Positions 1 to 7,173 of a stretch of 12,610 nt of DNA are shown one piece after another (the stretch's first letter is position 1; every line of letters begins with the position of its first letter). The notes under the pieces are model-generated. The model was not told the DNA's origin, made no database searches, and was given only the letters and a program-made list of their open reading frames with translations. A program made the position numbers and the translations under genes. This DNA is from a bacterium (GTDB lineage Bacteria > BMS3Abin14): NCBI GenBank assembly GCA_022865845.1, contig JALHUC010000591.1, positions 1 through 12,610 of the forward strand. Direction: 5' to 3'.

Positions 1-242
1 GACTGGGAATGGAACTCGAGAACACCAAATACCCTTTCAACCACCATCATTCCAGGCTGCACGTTGGCTGATTTCAGAGCGGCGTCAGCAACATCGTTGA
101 TCATGACCCCTGGAGAGATCTCCACCAGGATCGCAGCCATCCCCGGAATGGGCATATAACCCCGGGCGTTGGTCCCGATATAGGCGGCGAACTGGGGCTG
201 TAATCGATCCAGATATACGTATGAACGCAATTCTGTTGTCAC
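1..242 (-). CDS. BMC-domain shell protein, 5' part only (runs off the window)
   Basis: The first 80 codons of a shell protein are visible; the rest lies beyond position 1. Translation begins at a GTG (242-240) behind a good Shine-Dalgarno (AAGGAGGG, about 5 nt spacing) and opens TTELRSYVYLDRLQPQFAAY. The residues that follow include GTNARGYMPIPGMAAILVEI and an ...ALKSANVQPGMMVVERVFG segment; the latter is BMC-like, resembling the 'kaANV..' helix and strand of the fold. The opening differs from PduA-type hexamers. From memory it resembles BMC proteins of about 200 residues with two BMC domains that form trimers, but only one domain's worth is visible, so the tandem nature is inferred. It is the last visible gene of the operon, about 95 nt after the tail frame of the preceding BMC gene. 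Role: a structural piece of the shell, probably a facet tile with a larger pore. Family confidence is good, subtype moderate. Confidence 0.78.
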   Translation of the reverse strand, partial: MTTELRSYVYLDRLQPQFAAYIGTNARGYMPIPGMAAILVEISPGVMINDVADAALKSANVQPGMMVVERVFGVLEFHSQ

Positions 243-304
243 TTTACCCTCCTTGCCAAACTGTCGTCCGGTTATTCACATTCCCCGTTCGGGTAACTTT
301 TTTT

Positions 305-336
305 CCATCTGATACTGATGGCGAAACTTCAGATGG
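305..336 (-). other. Intercistronic hairpin after the BMC tail frame
   Basis: Perfect 8-bp inverted repeat, CCATCTGA (305-312) against TCAGATGG (329-336), with a 16-nt loop. It starts 1 nt after the TAG that closes the tail frame (340-338). In the operon direction an A7 run follows, not a T run, so it is not a classical terminator; it may instead protect or process the mRNA between the two shell genes. An overlapping alternative pairing (CCATC with GATGG, 305-321) is also possible. Confidence 0.45.
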
Positions 337-337
337 A

Positions 338-667
338 CTATTTTTCCCGGGTCTTTTTCCTTGCAGCGCCACTTTTGCTGCCTGAAGCTTTGCGGCCCTT
401 TTTCCCGGGGCTGTTTTTTTCTCTGGCAGACGTCTTTTGGGGTGCAGACGTCTGAGCCTCATCGTTATCGCCGCTTTTTTCAGCTGTTCCCGCTTCTTTT
501 TCACCAGGTGCCGCCGATGCCTTTTCAGGAACGGTCTTGACCTCTGTGGAAGCTGGAGCTGTTGTTTCCATGACAGCGGCCGCGGCAGCATCCAGTCCGG
601 GAGAAGCCAGTTGTTCCTCGGGCTCCCCGACTGGCTGATCTGAGTTTGCCGCAGAGGGCTTCTTCTC
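338..667 (-). pseudogene. In-frame C-terminal extension of the upstream BMC protein, behind a TGA stop
   Basis: Directly after the TGA that ends the BMC protein (670-668), the same frame stays open for 109 codons to a TAG at 340-338. The first part is rich in Ala, Pro, Glu and Ser (EKKPSAANSDQPVGEPEEQL and an Ala run); the last 35 or so residues are strongly basic (SPGKKGRKASGSKSGAARKK). The composition continues smoothly from the BMC protein's last residues, GPPAPQEPEKVR, so the two were probably one gene. A first ATG occurs 32 codons in (571-569) but has no visible Shine-Dalgarno, so separate translation is poorly supported. Explanations are stop-codon readthrough, a recent nonsense mutation (for example CGA to TGA) or a sequencing error. 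I see no convincing SECIS-like hairpin right after the TGA. BMC proteins with long charged tails exist (PduK has an acidic/proline-rich linker), which makes an extended ancestor plausible. Confidence 0.55.
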
Positions 668-973
668 TCACCGCACCTTTTCGGGTTCCTGTGGAGCGGG
701 GGGGCCTAACAGCTGCATAGAGATCTGATCGTCCGGCCTGGGGATCACGTGACTGACAATGACAGTACCGACCTTTTCAGCCGCAGCGGTTCCCGCGGCG
801 ACTGCGGCCTGGACTGCACCGACATCACCAAGGAATTTTACCGTAACGAGTCCCGCCAGAGTTATTTCGTATCCGACGAAATCCACATCGGCTGATTTCG
901 TGGCTGCATCCGCCGCCTCAATGGCAGCTGTATATCCCATGGTTTCGATGAGACCAAGACTTATTTTTTTCAT
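668..973 (-). CDS. Hexamer-type BMC shell protein (tail-bearing, stops at an in-frame TGA)
   Basis: This 101-residue protein has one canonical BMC domain at about residues 4-82: SLGLIET opening, the AAIEAADAATKSADV helix, VGYE strand, GDVGAVQAAVAAGTAAAEKVG helix and VIPRP ending. The likely hexamer pore loop reads TLAG (38-41), unlike the KIGSG/KIGAG of PduA types, so pore chemistry should differ from the PduA-like shell protein in this operon. The start is ATG 973 with GAGG about 6 nt upstream, 9 nt after the pduH stop. After the domain comes a Pro/Glu-rich linker that reaches TGA (670-668) and continues in frame for 109 codons (see the tail entry). PduK has the same layout, BMC plus extension, but I do not see its cysteine cluster in the tail. 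Role: minor shell tile, perhaps a tether if the tail is made. Confidence 0.9.
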   Translation of the reverse strand: MKKISLGLIETMGYTAAIEAADAATKSADVDFVGYEITLAGLVTVKFLGDVGAVQAAVAAGTAAAEKVGTVIVSHVIPRPDDQISMQLLGPPAPQEPEKVR

Positions 974-982
974 TGGATGCCT

Positions 983-1456
983 CTACCTTTCCTGAACTAT
1001 TATTGCTACCGCTTCTCTGACCAGCTGTTCCAGCTGCTCCTGGGAAAGCTTAATGGGGCTGTAAGCATCTGCCTTCCCATCGGAGTCAGTGGCATTGATC
1101 ATGGGGTTACCTTTCACCAGGCGAGCTGCGTTAGCCCCCAGGTTTCGCAAAGGTGAAGCCGCCAGCACTCCAGGTCCAAGAATAAAGAGCGGTTTTTCTT
1201 CCGGCAGATCCCTATGGTGCAAAACCACAACACCTTGACTGTCATCCACGCCGATCCCGACGCTTAAGGGAGAATTATCAGCCGCCTTCTTGGCTATTCT
1301 TGCTGCAGGCCCCTGTCCTGCTTCAAAGACTTCTGCCGGAACCCCTTCTTCTTCCAGACCCAGGAGAATGGATTCCACTGTGCTCGAACCCGATGGTCCG
1401 GTACCGTGGATATGGACAGCAGGATTGTCTTCAGGCCGTGCGTATTTTGGATTCAT
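983..1456 (-). CDS. pduH: Diol/glycerol dehydratase reactivase small subunit, with C-terminal extension
   Basis: With PduG it forms the reactivating factor that releases damaged cobalamin from the dehydratase so that intact coenzyme can bind. Family features are visible: SSTVESILLGLEEEGVPAEV (24-43), SVGIGVDDSQGVVVLHH (65-81) and the conserved LRNLGANAARLVKGNPM near 103-119. Typical members are about 115-125 residues and end soon after the NAARLVKG motif; this one has 157. The extra C-terminus (about 120-157) has a Ser/Asp/Gly linker and then an amphipathic helix LSQEQLEQLVREAVAIIVQE (137-156) that looks like a BMC encapsulation peptide. The N-terminus is also slightly extended. ATG 1456 lies 11 nt after the pduG stop with an AAGG-type Shine-Dalgarno, so the two are probably translationally linked. 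The assignment is firm; targeting by the tail is inference. Confidence 0.93.
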   Translation of the reverse strand: MNPKYARPEDNPAVHIHGTGPSGSSTVESILLGLEEEGVPAEVFEAGQGPAARIAKKAADNSPLSVGIGVDDSQGVVVLHHRDLPEEKPLFILGPGVLAASPLRNLGANAARLVKGNPMINATDSDGKADAYSPIKLSQEQLEQLVREAVAIIVQER

Positions 1457-1467
1457 AGCCTGCCTTC

Positions 1468-3291
1468 TCAGTGCACACTGTTCACGTGAGCCAGGACCAA
1501 ACCAGTGGCAACGGCGTTTCGCGGACCCTCAACACCTCTGATATTGGCCCGGCCTGTCACAACTCCATATTCCACCAGGACATCGGAGATCATCCTCGGG
1601 ATCTCGAAATCAAGCGCAGACCCTCCAACAAGGGCCACGAAGCTGATAAGCCTTATGTTACCTGCCGGCGCGATCCTTTCCAGAGCACGAAGCGAGTTCC
1701 GAACGAAGACCTTCCTTTTGGCATTCTGCCGAATCTGAACGATCTTCGATAAAGGTTCCTTTATGTCCAGAGGAACCGGCCCTTCGCCGGCAAGAACCAC
1801 GACCCTCCCGAACAACCTGGGCTCGAGGGGCTCATTAAAGAACTGAACCGAACCATCCTCATGCCGCATATGGAAAAGAGTCTCCACCTTGGCCAGAGGG
1901 TTGACCTTGATCTTTTCAGCCAGGTCCCGGTCGTCCAGGCCAAGCTCGGTGTCGATAAGCAGGGTGACCATATCCCCCGCACCGGCCAGATGGATGCTGG
2001 TTATATGACCGGCCTCGTTGATCATGGAAGCGTCCGTCGACCCTCCTCCCAGATCCAGGATGGCCATAGGCGGTTTGAGGCCCGGCGTGGTCAGCGCACC
2101 GCGAATGGCCATCTCGGCCTCCACACCGCCAATGCTGGAAGGGATCGAGATCTCCTCCTCCAGTTTCCTTGCAAGACGCTGCATGGGAAGCTTATGGGTT
2201 CTCACCATCGCCGCCAGGCCTACTGCGTTTCCCATGGAGTACTCGCCCGCCAGGCTTCCCAGAACCCTCTGGGGCTTCAGTGTGTCAACCGCCAGGATGT
2301 CCTGAACCTGAATGGCACTCACAGGCTGGTCCGTCAGATCAGCCATGACTGTCCGGATATGTTCGAACATCCCTCCCACATGCGTTCCCGCCTCTGCCTG
2401 TATCTCCACCAGCGGAGAAACGAGAGCAACCTTCTGCATAATGGCTTCAGCTCCCTCCTCCACCTTCACGGACTCTTTGCGAACCTCTCCCAGGAGTACA
2501 ATGCTCCCGGCCGGGATCCGCCGCTCTTCAATCTCACCCCTGGGTGTTTTTATGACCACGGCACTGCGTGTTCCCATAAGAGCCCTGGCTATCGGGACCA
2601 CCTGCTTGGTCTCCTCCGGAGTCAGATCAAACAGAGTCGCGATATCGTAGGGGTTGGACAGTTTCTCTATCGCTTTGCCCTGGCCGGCGACCTCAACAGC
2701 CGCAGGCATGCCCAAGGGAACCCTGTCTATGTGGCTGACCTCGTCCACAATGGGAACAGATCTGTGCAACCTGTTAGTGATGAGCACCGCGTCGTCTTTT
2801 TTGACGATGGCACCCGACACTATCAGGCCCCTCGAAACGCCGCGAGTCAACCGTTCAGCCACTTCCTTGAAGTCAAACTGGTCGGATATGACAACGATCC
2901 AGGGTCCGGGCAATTGGGTCGATTCAAGTTGATCCAGAGTAATTGTCGTCCCCACACCCAACCCGAGCCCTCCAGGTGTCCCGGGATTGTGACCGATCAT
3001 GGCAGACTCTGTTATCACGGTTTCAGTGATCGTCTCCATGGCAACATCACCGATGACCGGAGTCGCCTCATTGAGAAGGATCAAGCTGAGATCCTTCCGC
3101 TCGAGGCCCACGGCTGCAAGGCCCTTGTCCAGAGCATCAATGACTCCCAGAGCATTGCGTATGGTTCCCTTGATCCCCATGGTCCTTACCAGGGAACTGG
3201 AAAGTATGTCCGGCTTGCCCGCCGTGTCCACCCTGGCTATGGCAACCTCAGTCGTGTTGTTTCCGACGTCCACCCCGGCGATGTATGTCAT
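1468..3291 (-). CDS. pduG: Diol/glycerol dehydratase reactivase large subunit (ATPase)
   Basis: Large, ATP-using subunit of the dehydratase-reactivating factor (DdrA/PduG/GdrA family), of the actin/Hsp70-like ATPase fold. The 607 residues match the family's usual size of about 605-610. Visible motifs are the N-terminal nucleotide-binding segment AGVDVGNNTTEVAIA (5-19), the second phosphate loop DLGGGSTDASMI (413-424), a late VGGSALDFEIP (555-565) and GTHVGGMFEHIRTVMADLTD (302-321) in the swivelling part. The start is ATG 3291 with GGAG about 10 nt upstream, 16 nt after the pduE stop; pduH follows after 11 nt. The order C-D-E-G-H is the usual one for the dehydratase and its chaperone. The enzyme binds the inactive holodehydratase, swaps in PduH for the medium subunit and ejects cob(II)alamin. 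No abnormal residues noticed. Confidence 0.96.
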   Translation of the reverse strand: MTYIAGVDVGNNTTEVAIARVDTAGKPDILSSSLVRTMGIKGTIRNALGVIDALDKGLAAVGLERKDLSLILLNEATPVIGDVAMETITETVITESAMIGHNPGTPGGLGLGVGTTITLDQLESTQLPGPWIVVISDQFDFKEVAERLTRGVSRGLIVSGAIVKKDDAVLITNRLHRSVPIVDEVSHIDRVPLGMPAAVEVAGQGKAIEKLSNPYDIATLFDLTPEETKQVVPIARALMGTRSAVVIKTPRGEIEERRIPAGSIVLLGEVRKESVKVEEGAEAIMQKVALVSPLVEIQAEAGTHVGGMFEHIRTVMADLTDQPVSAIQVQDILAVDTLKPQRVLGSLAGEYSMGNAVGLAAMVRTHKLPMQRLARKLEEEISIPSSIGGVEAEMAIRGALTTPGLKPPMAILDLGGGSTDASMINEAGHITSIHLAGAGDMVTLLIDTELGLDDRDLAEKIKVNPLAKVETLFHMRHEDGSVQFFNEPLEPRLFGRVVVLAGEGPVPLDIKEPLSKIVQIRQNAKRKVFVRNSLRALERIAPAGNIRLISFVALVGGSALDFEIPRMISDVLVEYGVVTGRANIRGVEGPRNAVATGLVLAHVNSVH

Positions 3292-3307
3292 TCCCGGAAA
3301 ACTCCGC

Positions 3308-3877
3308 CTATTTCCTCAAGCGGTCCCGCCCCTCGTAGACCTCCGCCGCTTCTCGAACCAGCGCGGCGCAGACACTGGCTTCGTATTTGGATTCCAACTC
3401 CCCGGCAAGGTCCAGAAGCTCCTGTTTGGTGGACCGATAAGGTCTCAGAGCGTTGTATATTTCCAGAACTCGCTCATCCGGGATCCTGGTCAGTTCCGCC
3501 GCTCTGCGCAGGTTGGCCGCCAATCTTGGACGTCCAGCGCTTTCAGCGATCTGAGCCTGGTACTCCAGGGTTTCAGGTTTGATCTTAATGTCATCGAAGG
3601 TCAGATTCCCATCTACGACCTTGTCGAGAGTGATGTCTTCGAGTTTAAGGCCACTTGCGGACTGGACCAGATCCGGCCGCTTGTTGGCCAGGGGATAGTC
3701 CTTCCTTGCATCAAGCCCGCCTTTCGGGCTGGCGGAACCGCCACTGCTGTCGCCGGGACCGCCCTGCATTGTGGCCATGACCTGTTTGACCACATCAGCT
3801 ATCCGATCGGGGGAGATGGCCAGGCCCTTTGCCTTGATCATGTCTTCCACCTTTTTGGACATATGTTCGTCAGCCAT
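3308..3877 (-). CDS. pduE: Diol/glycerol dehydratase small (gamma) subunit
   Basis: Third subunit of the coenzyme-B12-dependent dehydratase. The C-terminal two thirds is typical: DYPLANKRPDLVQSASGLKL, then LTFDDIKIKPETLEYQAQIA, AGRPRLAANLRRAAELTRIP and ALRPYRSTKQELLDLAGELE. The ATG at 3877 is preferred because AAAGGAAAGG lies just upstream; an in-frame ATG at 3904 would add nine residues but has only a weak upstream GGCGG. The chosen start gives 189 residues, a little longer than the usual 140-175, because of an N-terminal part with an amphipathic helix ISPDRIADVVKQVMATMQ (21-38) followed by a Gly/Ser/Pro linker, the layout of an encapsulation or solubility-modulating peptide. It follows pduD by 64 nt and precedes pduG by 16 nt. 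Assignment is firm; helix role is inferred from known PduD and PduE N-termini. Confidence 0.95.
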   Translation of the reverse strand: MADEHMSKKVEDMIKAKGLAISPDRIADVVKQVMATMQGGPGDSSGGSASPKGGLDARKDYPLANKRPDLVQSASGLKLEDITLDKVVDGNLTFDDIKIKPETLEYQAQIAESAGRPRLAANLRRAAELTRIPDERVLEIYNALRPYRSTKQELLDLAGELESKYEASVCAALVREAAEVYEGRDRLRK

Positions 3878-3941
3878 AACTTCCTTTCCTTTTTTCCGGA
3901 TCATTCAGCTATCCGCCGAAAATTCCCGTTCGGATCAGAAT

Positions 3942-4580
3942 CTATCTGGAGATCTCCATTGTCTTTTTTCCCTGATCCACCGACTGGACTTCCTTATTGT
4001 GCAGCAGAGCCGCCAGCCCCTGGTAGCGAGGCCTGGCCATGGGATCGTTTCGAACAGGCACCGGACTGGGGCTTTCACCCTTTGCATATTTGGCAGCGTT
4101 GCGCCCGATGGATCGGAACGTCTCCAGGTCCACTAATGGGGACTGCGAAAAAAGCTCAAGGTTCTGAAGCGGAGCCAGGTTTTTCTGGTGTATCACTGTG
4201 GTGCCTCGGGAGAGAATACCAATTCCGATCCCGGAACCGCTGAGTTTCGCTACTTCATGAGCTATGAACCCCACATCAGCGGTCCTGTAAACTTTAACCA
4301 GTCTGGGGTGAAGGCCTTCCTCCTCTATCCCCGCCTTTAACTCCCTCAGCACTTCCCTGTGGGGGATCCCTATGATCGTTTTGGTCATCATGTTGCCGAA
4401 AGCCGGGGAAACACCAATAACAACCTCGTTCCGATCGGTTCCCGGCTTCGCTTCTTCAGTTTCAGTCATATCCACTGGGGGAACATCCTCATCAGGGTTC
4501 AGCCCGATGCCCTCTGTTACGTGCATCTGGTCGAGAACCTCAATGATTATCTGTTTCACCATCTCTTCAGAAATATTCAT
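3942..4580 (-). CDS. pduD: Diol/glycerol dehydratase medium (beta) subunit
   Basis: Medium subunit of the B12-dependent dehydratase, which helps hold the cobalamin between alpha and beta. Recognisable family segments are VVIGVSPAFG, the long KTIIGIPHREVLRELKAGIE, the SGSGIGIGILSRGTTVIHQK glycine-rich stretch and FRSIGRNAAKYAKGESPSPV. Length is 212 residues, close to the roughly 220 of Klebsiella and Salmonella PduD. Residues 1-19 (MNISEEMVKQIIIEVLDQM) form an amphipathic helix followed by an acidic linker, closely matching the PduD encapsulation peptide that directs the dehydratase into the Pdu microcompartment. GTG (4583) and ATG (4580) are adjacent; ATG is chosen because GGAGGA sits 8 nt upstream. 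pduC ends 26 nt before it. Assignment is firm. Confidence 0.96.
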   Translation of the reverse strand: MNISEEMVKQIIIEVLDQMHVTEGIGLNPDEDVPPVDMTETEEAKPGTDRNEVVIGVSPAFGNMMTKTIIGIPHREVLRELKAGIEEEGLHPRLVKVYRTADVGFIAHEVAKLSGSGIGIGILSRGTTVIHQKNLAPLQNLELFSQSPLVDLETFRSIGRNAAKYAKGESPSPVPVRNDPMARPRYQGLAALLHNKEVQSVDQGKKTMEISR

Positions 4581-4606
4581 CACGCAAATCCTCCGCTATG
4601 GTAGCG

Positions 4607-6274
4607 CTATACGTCCTCGGGACTAATGGCCTGGGGGATATTTTTGAGCATCTCCCATCTTTCACCTTCCAAGCGATACCCTGTTCCCGGCCCTTGATAA
4701 TCGTTAGGATCATTCACAGCACTCAGAACAACAAAATCATCATCAAATATGGCGGAGGTCTGGAGGTAATCCCCGGAAACCTTCTGCTTAAGCATGTTCA
4801 GGACTGCGCCCGCAACATCGCTGAAGCCATGTTTGGCAAGGGCGCGTACTACATCCAGGCCGTTCCCTCCCCGTTTCATGAATTCATCGATGGCACGCAG
4901 ATCCTCCGGTACATTTCGATCAGGGACATCTTTGCTGCCATGGGCATACGTCACCGCTTCCACTTCTTCGTCGGTGATGGGCGGCAACCTCAATTCCTCA
5001 AAAACTTCCTGCAGAGCCCTGGCCGCCTTATTTCGTACGGCAATAACATCTTCCTCAGAAACCGGACGCAGACCACCGTCTATCTGGAAATCCCTCTGAA
5101 GAACCAGGTAGTCGTCGTAATCGTCCGTATCGTGAGTGGATCCGGCAAACATGTTGTCGTAGTTGGGGACAGCGCTGAAACCGGAGAAGATGAAATCGGT
5201 TCCCGGCAGAAATTGCATCAGCATACGCGCTGTGTTGCGGATCGGCGAGTGAGTGAAGGTCTGATCGTTGCCGGAGGCCACTTCCATGTCCATCAGGACG
5301 GTCGCAACGTTCTCAGCAAGAACAGCGCGGATCCCGGAAGGTACTGCTCCCGGAACCCCTATACAGCTGATCGAACCGTTCTGAAGGCCTTGCACACCCG
5401 CTCCCTTGGTGAGCATCACGCAGCGGATTTCGAGATAGAGCATGGATTTGCGTTCCGCGTAACCCATCTGCACCTCTGAACCCGTCCCGGAGGTGAACCT
5501 CATCTTCACTCCCCTCGAGGCGTAAGCCGATGCCAGGAAAGCCTTCGACCAGGGTGTATCGTCTCCGTCAACGAAAACCTGCTCGGTGCCGTAAACGGAA
5601 ACCGTTTCCGCGTAGGCGGTCAGCCCCCGCATCCCCATGGTGAGCTCCAAAGCCTCTTCCACGGCGCACTGCGTCAGCACTCCGGGACGACCTATCTGGG
5701 AACCTACCAGGATGGAGAGTGCATTCATGGGTGCATAGCGTCCCACACCCACAGGTGTTTCCAACTCAGTGAATCCGCGGAATGCCCCTTCTGCCGCATC
5801 AGCTGCCAGAAGGGCGGGAGTGTCTTTGAGGTTGGTGACATGGGCCTGGATGGACGGTGTTCGTCTCGCCCGGAGCTTTTGCATGGCCATCATGAGCTCG
5901 ACCATGTTCATCCTTTTGAGAACATCGACAATCTTGGCCGGGGTCATTCCGACGGACATCTGAACGATCCTGGATCTCGGCACATTGATGTCCACCAGCA
6001 TTCGGGCGTACTCTACCGAATCGATGGCCATCGCTTCAGCAGCCACTTTCGTGTCTATGCAGTGGTCTGCGATCCAGGTATCGATCATGTCGAATTCCTG
6101 GCGGGGCTTCCCGTCCAGTTCCACTACTTTCCCGTTCTCAATCTTGATCCCAGGTTTAGGGTCGTAGGGACTGTCCATCGCGACCAGACCCACTTCCACC
6201 CATTCTTTAATAAAGCCGTCCTTATTAACCGGACGCTCGGACAATACCTGGAAGCGTTTTTGTCTTTTGCTCAT
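4607..6274 (-). CDS. pduC: Coenzyme-B12-dependent diol/glycerol dehydratase large (alpha) subunit
   Basis: Catalytic subunit, converting 1,2-propanediol to propionaldehyde or glycerol to 3-hydroxypropionaldehyde by adenosylcobalamin radical chemistry. At 555 residues it matches the family (about 554). Using Klebsiella diol dehydratase numbering plus two, the active-site residues are present: Gln143 and His145 (QAHVTN), Glu172 (FTELETPVG), Glu223 (YAETVSVYG), Gln298 (GLQNG), Ser303, Asp337-Gln338 (GNDQTF) and Ser364 (FIFSG). Some segments look like glycerol dehydratase (LEVAS, FIFSG, ARMLVDI), others like diol dehydratase (QAHVTN, VQMGYAE, SCIGVP), so the substrate cannot be read off. The start is ATG 6274 with GGGGAG 6 nt upstream. 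It lies between pduB (37 nt upstream) and pduD. The sequence is B12-type, unrelated to the glycyl-radical dehydratase. No disrupted residue seen. Confidence 0.97.
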   Translation of the reverse strand: MSKRQKRFQVLSERPVNKDGFIKEWVEVGLVAMDSPYDPKPGIKIENGKVVELDGKPRQEFDMIDTWIADHCIDTKVAAEAMAIDSVEYARMLVDINVPRSRIVQMSVGMTPAKIVDVLKRMNMVELMMAMQKLRARRTPSIQAHVTNLKDTPALLAADAAEGAFRGFTELETPVGVGRYAPMNALSILVGSQIGRPGVLTQCAVEEALELTMGMRGLTAYAETVSVYGTEQVFVDGDDTPWSKAFLASAYASRGVKMRFTSGTGSEVQMGYAERKSMLYLEIRCVMLTKGAGVQGLQNGSISCIGVPGAVPSGIRAVLAENVATVLMDMEVASGNDQTFTHSPIRNTARMLMQFLPGTDFIFSGFSAVPNYDNMFAGSTHDTDDYDDYLVLQRDFQIDGGLRPVSEEDVIAVRNKAARALQEVFEELRLPPITDEEVEAVTYAHGSKDVPDRNVPEDLRAIDEFMKRGGNGLDVVRALAKHGFSDVAGAVLNMLKQKVSGDYLQTSAIFDDDFVVLSAVNDPNDYQGPGTGYRLEGERWEMLKNIPQAISPEDV

Positions 6275-6310
6275 TTGTCGCTCCCCTTTTTTTCCCTGCT
6301 CCCTATCAGA

Positions 6311-7120
6311 TCAGATGTAAGGTTCGGTCACAGATTTCGGTACATCACCCCATGCGCCCAACAATTTGATACCAACCTCGCGGGCGGAGATCACTGCCTG
6401 GCGTACCGCGCCGGAATCGCCGCTGACCCAGATCATGACCTCGTTACTGAAGCTGGTGCCTTTGGTGGGTGAAGCGTACCCCACGACCTCCACATTGGCG
6501 GCTTTAACAGCCGTATCGATCATAAGCACCCCGATAACCGCCGGGGCTCCGAGGATCAAGCCGAATGCTTTTCCTTCGGGGGCATTGAATACTTTATGCA
6601 GCCCCCTGCTGGCCCTGGCCGTGTACTGAAGCTCCAGATGTCCCTGATCGTTGGCATAAACGTCACCGAAATATTTGGGCAGTGTCTCAAGGGTGACCTC
6701 GACAGCGCGCCGGGCATCCGATACATCTTCGGCAGCAAAAATGATGAGGTTTCCATGACCCGCTCCGCCTTTCGTATCCCTGGGCATTTCAATGGATACA
6801 ATTTCCGTATTGGTAGCCTTTACCGCATCGTCGGCAGCCATGATGTGGGGACCGGCGCCGACACGACCACCGATAACTCCGATGGACCGATATTTTTGAT
6901 CTATTCCCATCAGATCGTGAATGATGGGATCCAGGTTCGCGATCACGATGCCCTGGGTGTCCCCCAGGCCGACCCCAACGAACTCAGTCACCTGGACCAG
7001 GTCCTCCGAAGGCACCGGATTTTGGGAACGCTTTTCAGGCGCGCCTCCTTTACCGGACTGGGCGGAGCCAACCCTGCTCATAACTTCTGCCAGTATTTTG
7101 TTAATTAATTCCTGTTGCAT
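6311..7120 (-). CDS. pduB: BMC shell protein of the PduB (trimeric, double BMC domain) family
   Basis: Major shell tile with two BMC-like domains forming pseudohexameric trimers. Its 269 residues match Salmonella PduB (270). Conserved stretches include EFVGVGLGDTQGIVIANLD (46-64), YRSIGVIGGRVGAGPHIMAA, the KATNTEIVSIEMPRDTKGGA segment, GDVYANDQGHLELQYTARAS and SFSNEVMIWVSGDSGAVRQA near the C-terminus. The N-terminus (1-44) is an amphipathic helix QQELINKILAEVMSRVG plus a Gly/Ser/Pro linker; in Salmonella the corresponding extension links shell to cargo. Salmonella also makes a shorter PduB' from an internal start; here no ATG exists at the matching place but a GTG at codon 44 does (separate entry). 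The ATG at 7120 has CAGGAGGA upstream. It follows pduA by 53 nt. Confidence 0.96.
   Translation of the reverse strand: MQQELINKILAEVMSRVGSAQSGKGGAPEKRSQNPVPSEDLVQVTEFVGVGLGDTQGIVIANLDPIIHDLMGIDQKYRSIGVIGGRVGAGPHIMAADDAVKATNTEIVSIEMPRDTKGGAGHGNLIIFAAEDVSDARRAVEVTLETLPKYFGDVYANDQGHLELQYTARASRGLHKVFNAPEGKAFGLILGAPAVIGVLMIDTAVKAANVEVVGYASPTKGTSFSNEVMIWVSGDSGAVRQAVISAREVGIKLLGAWGDVPKSVTEPYI
6989..7007 (-). promoter_or_regulatory. Possible internal ribosome binding site and GTG start for a short PduB'
   Basis: Inside pduB a GGAGGA (7007-7002) lies about 10-11 nt before GTG codon 44 (6991-6989). Starting there gives 226 residues beginning just before TEFVGVGL, close to where Salmonella PduB' begins relative to the conserved domain. 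The spacing is longer than optimal, so the site is only plausible. Confidence 0.35.
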
Positions 7121-7173
7121 CGGTTATTTCCTCCTGGTTATGTGCCGATGTCATTTGCGATCCAGGATGATTT

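Noticed and set aside
244..591. Minus-strand frame of 115 codons overlapping the BMC tail in another frame and ending just before the next gene
   Set aside because: Arg/Lys/Pro-rich translation typical of a shifted reading of the tail; no Shine-Dalgarno at its start. The frame in line with the BMC domain is the better coding candidate.
600..670. Selenocysteine insertion at the TGA of the tail-bearing BMC protein
   Set aside because: No convincing stem-loop follows the TGA at the usual distance, and a disordered tail is not a typical selenocysteine context.
1861..3582. Long plus-strand open frame (573 codons) antisense to pduG
   Set aside because: It lies opposite a firmly identified gene, its protein resembles nothing I know, and such frames are expected opposite codon-biased genes of moderate to high GC.
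2999..4243. Plus-strand open frame of 414 codons across pduG, pduE and pduD
   Set aside because: Antisense to three confident genes, with low-complexity proline/serine/arginine content and no ribosome site or family match.
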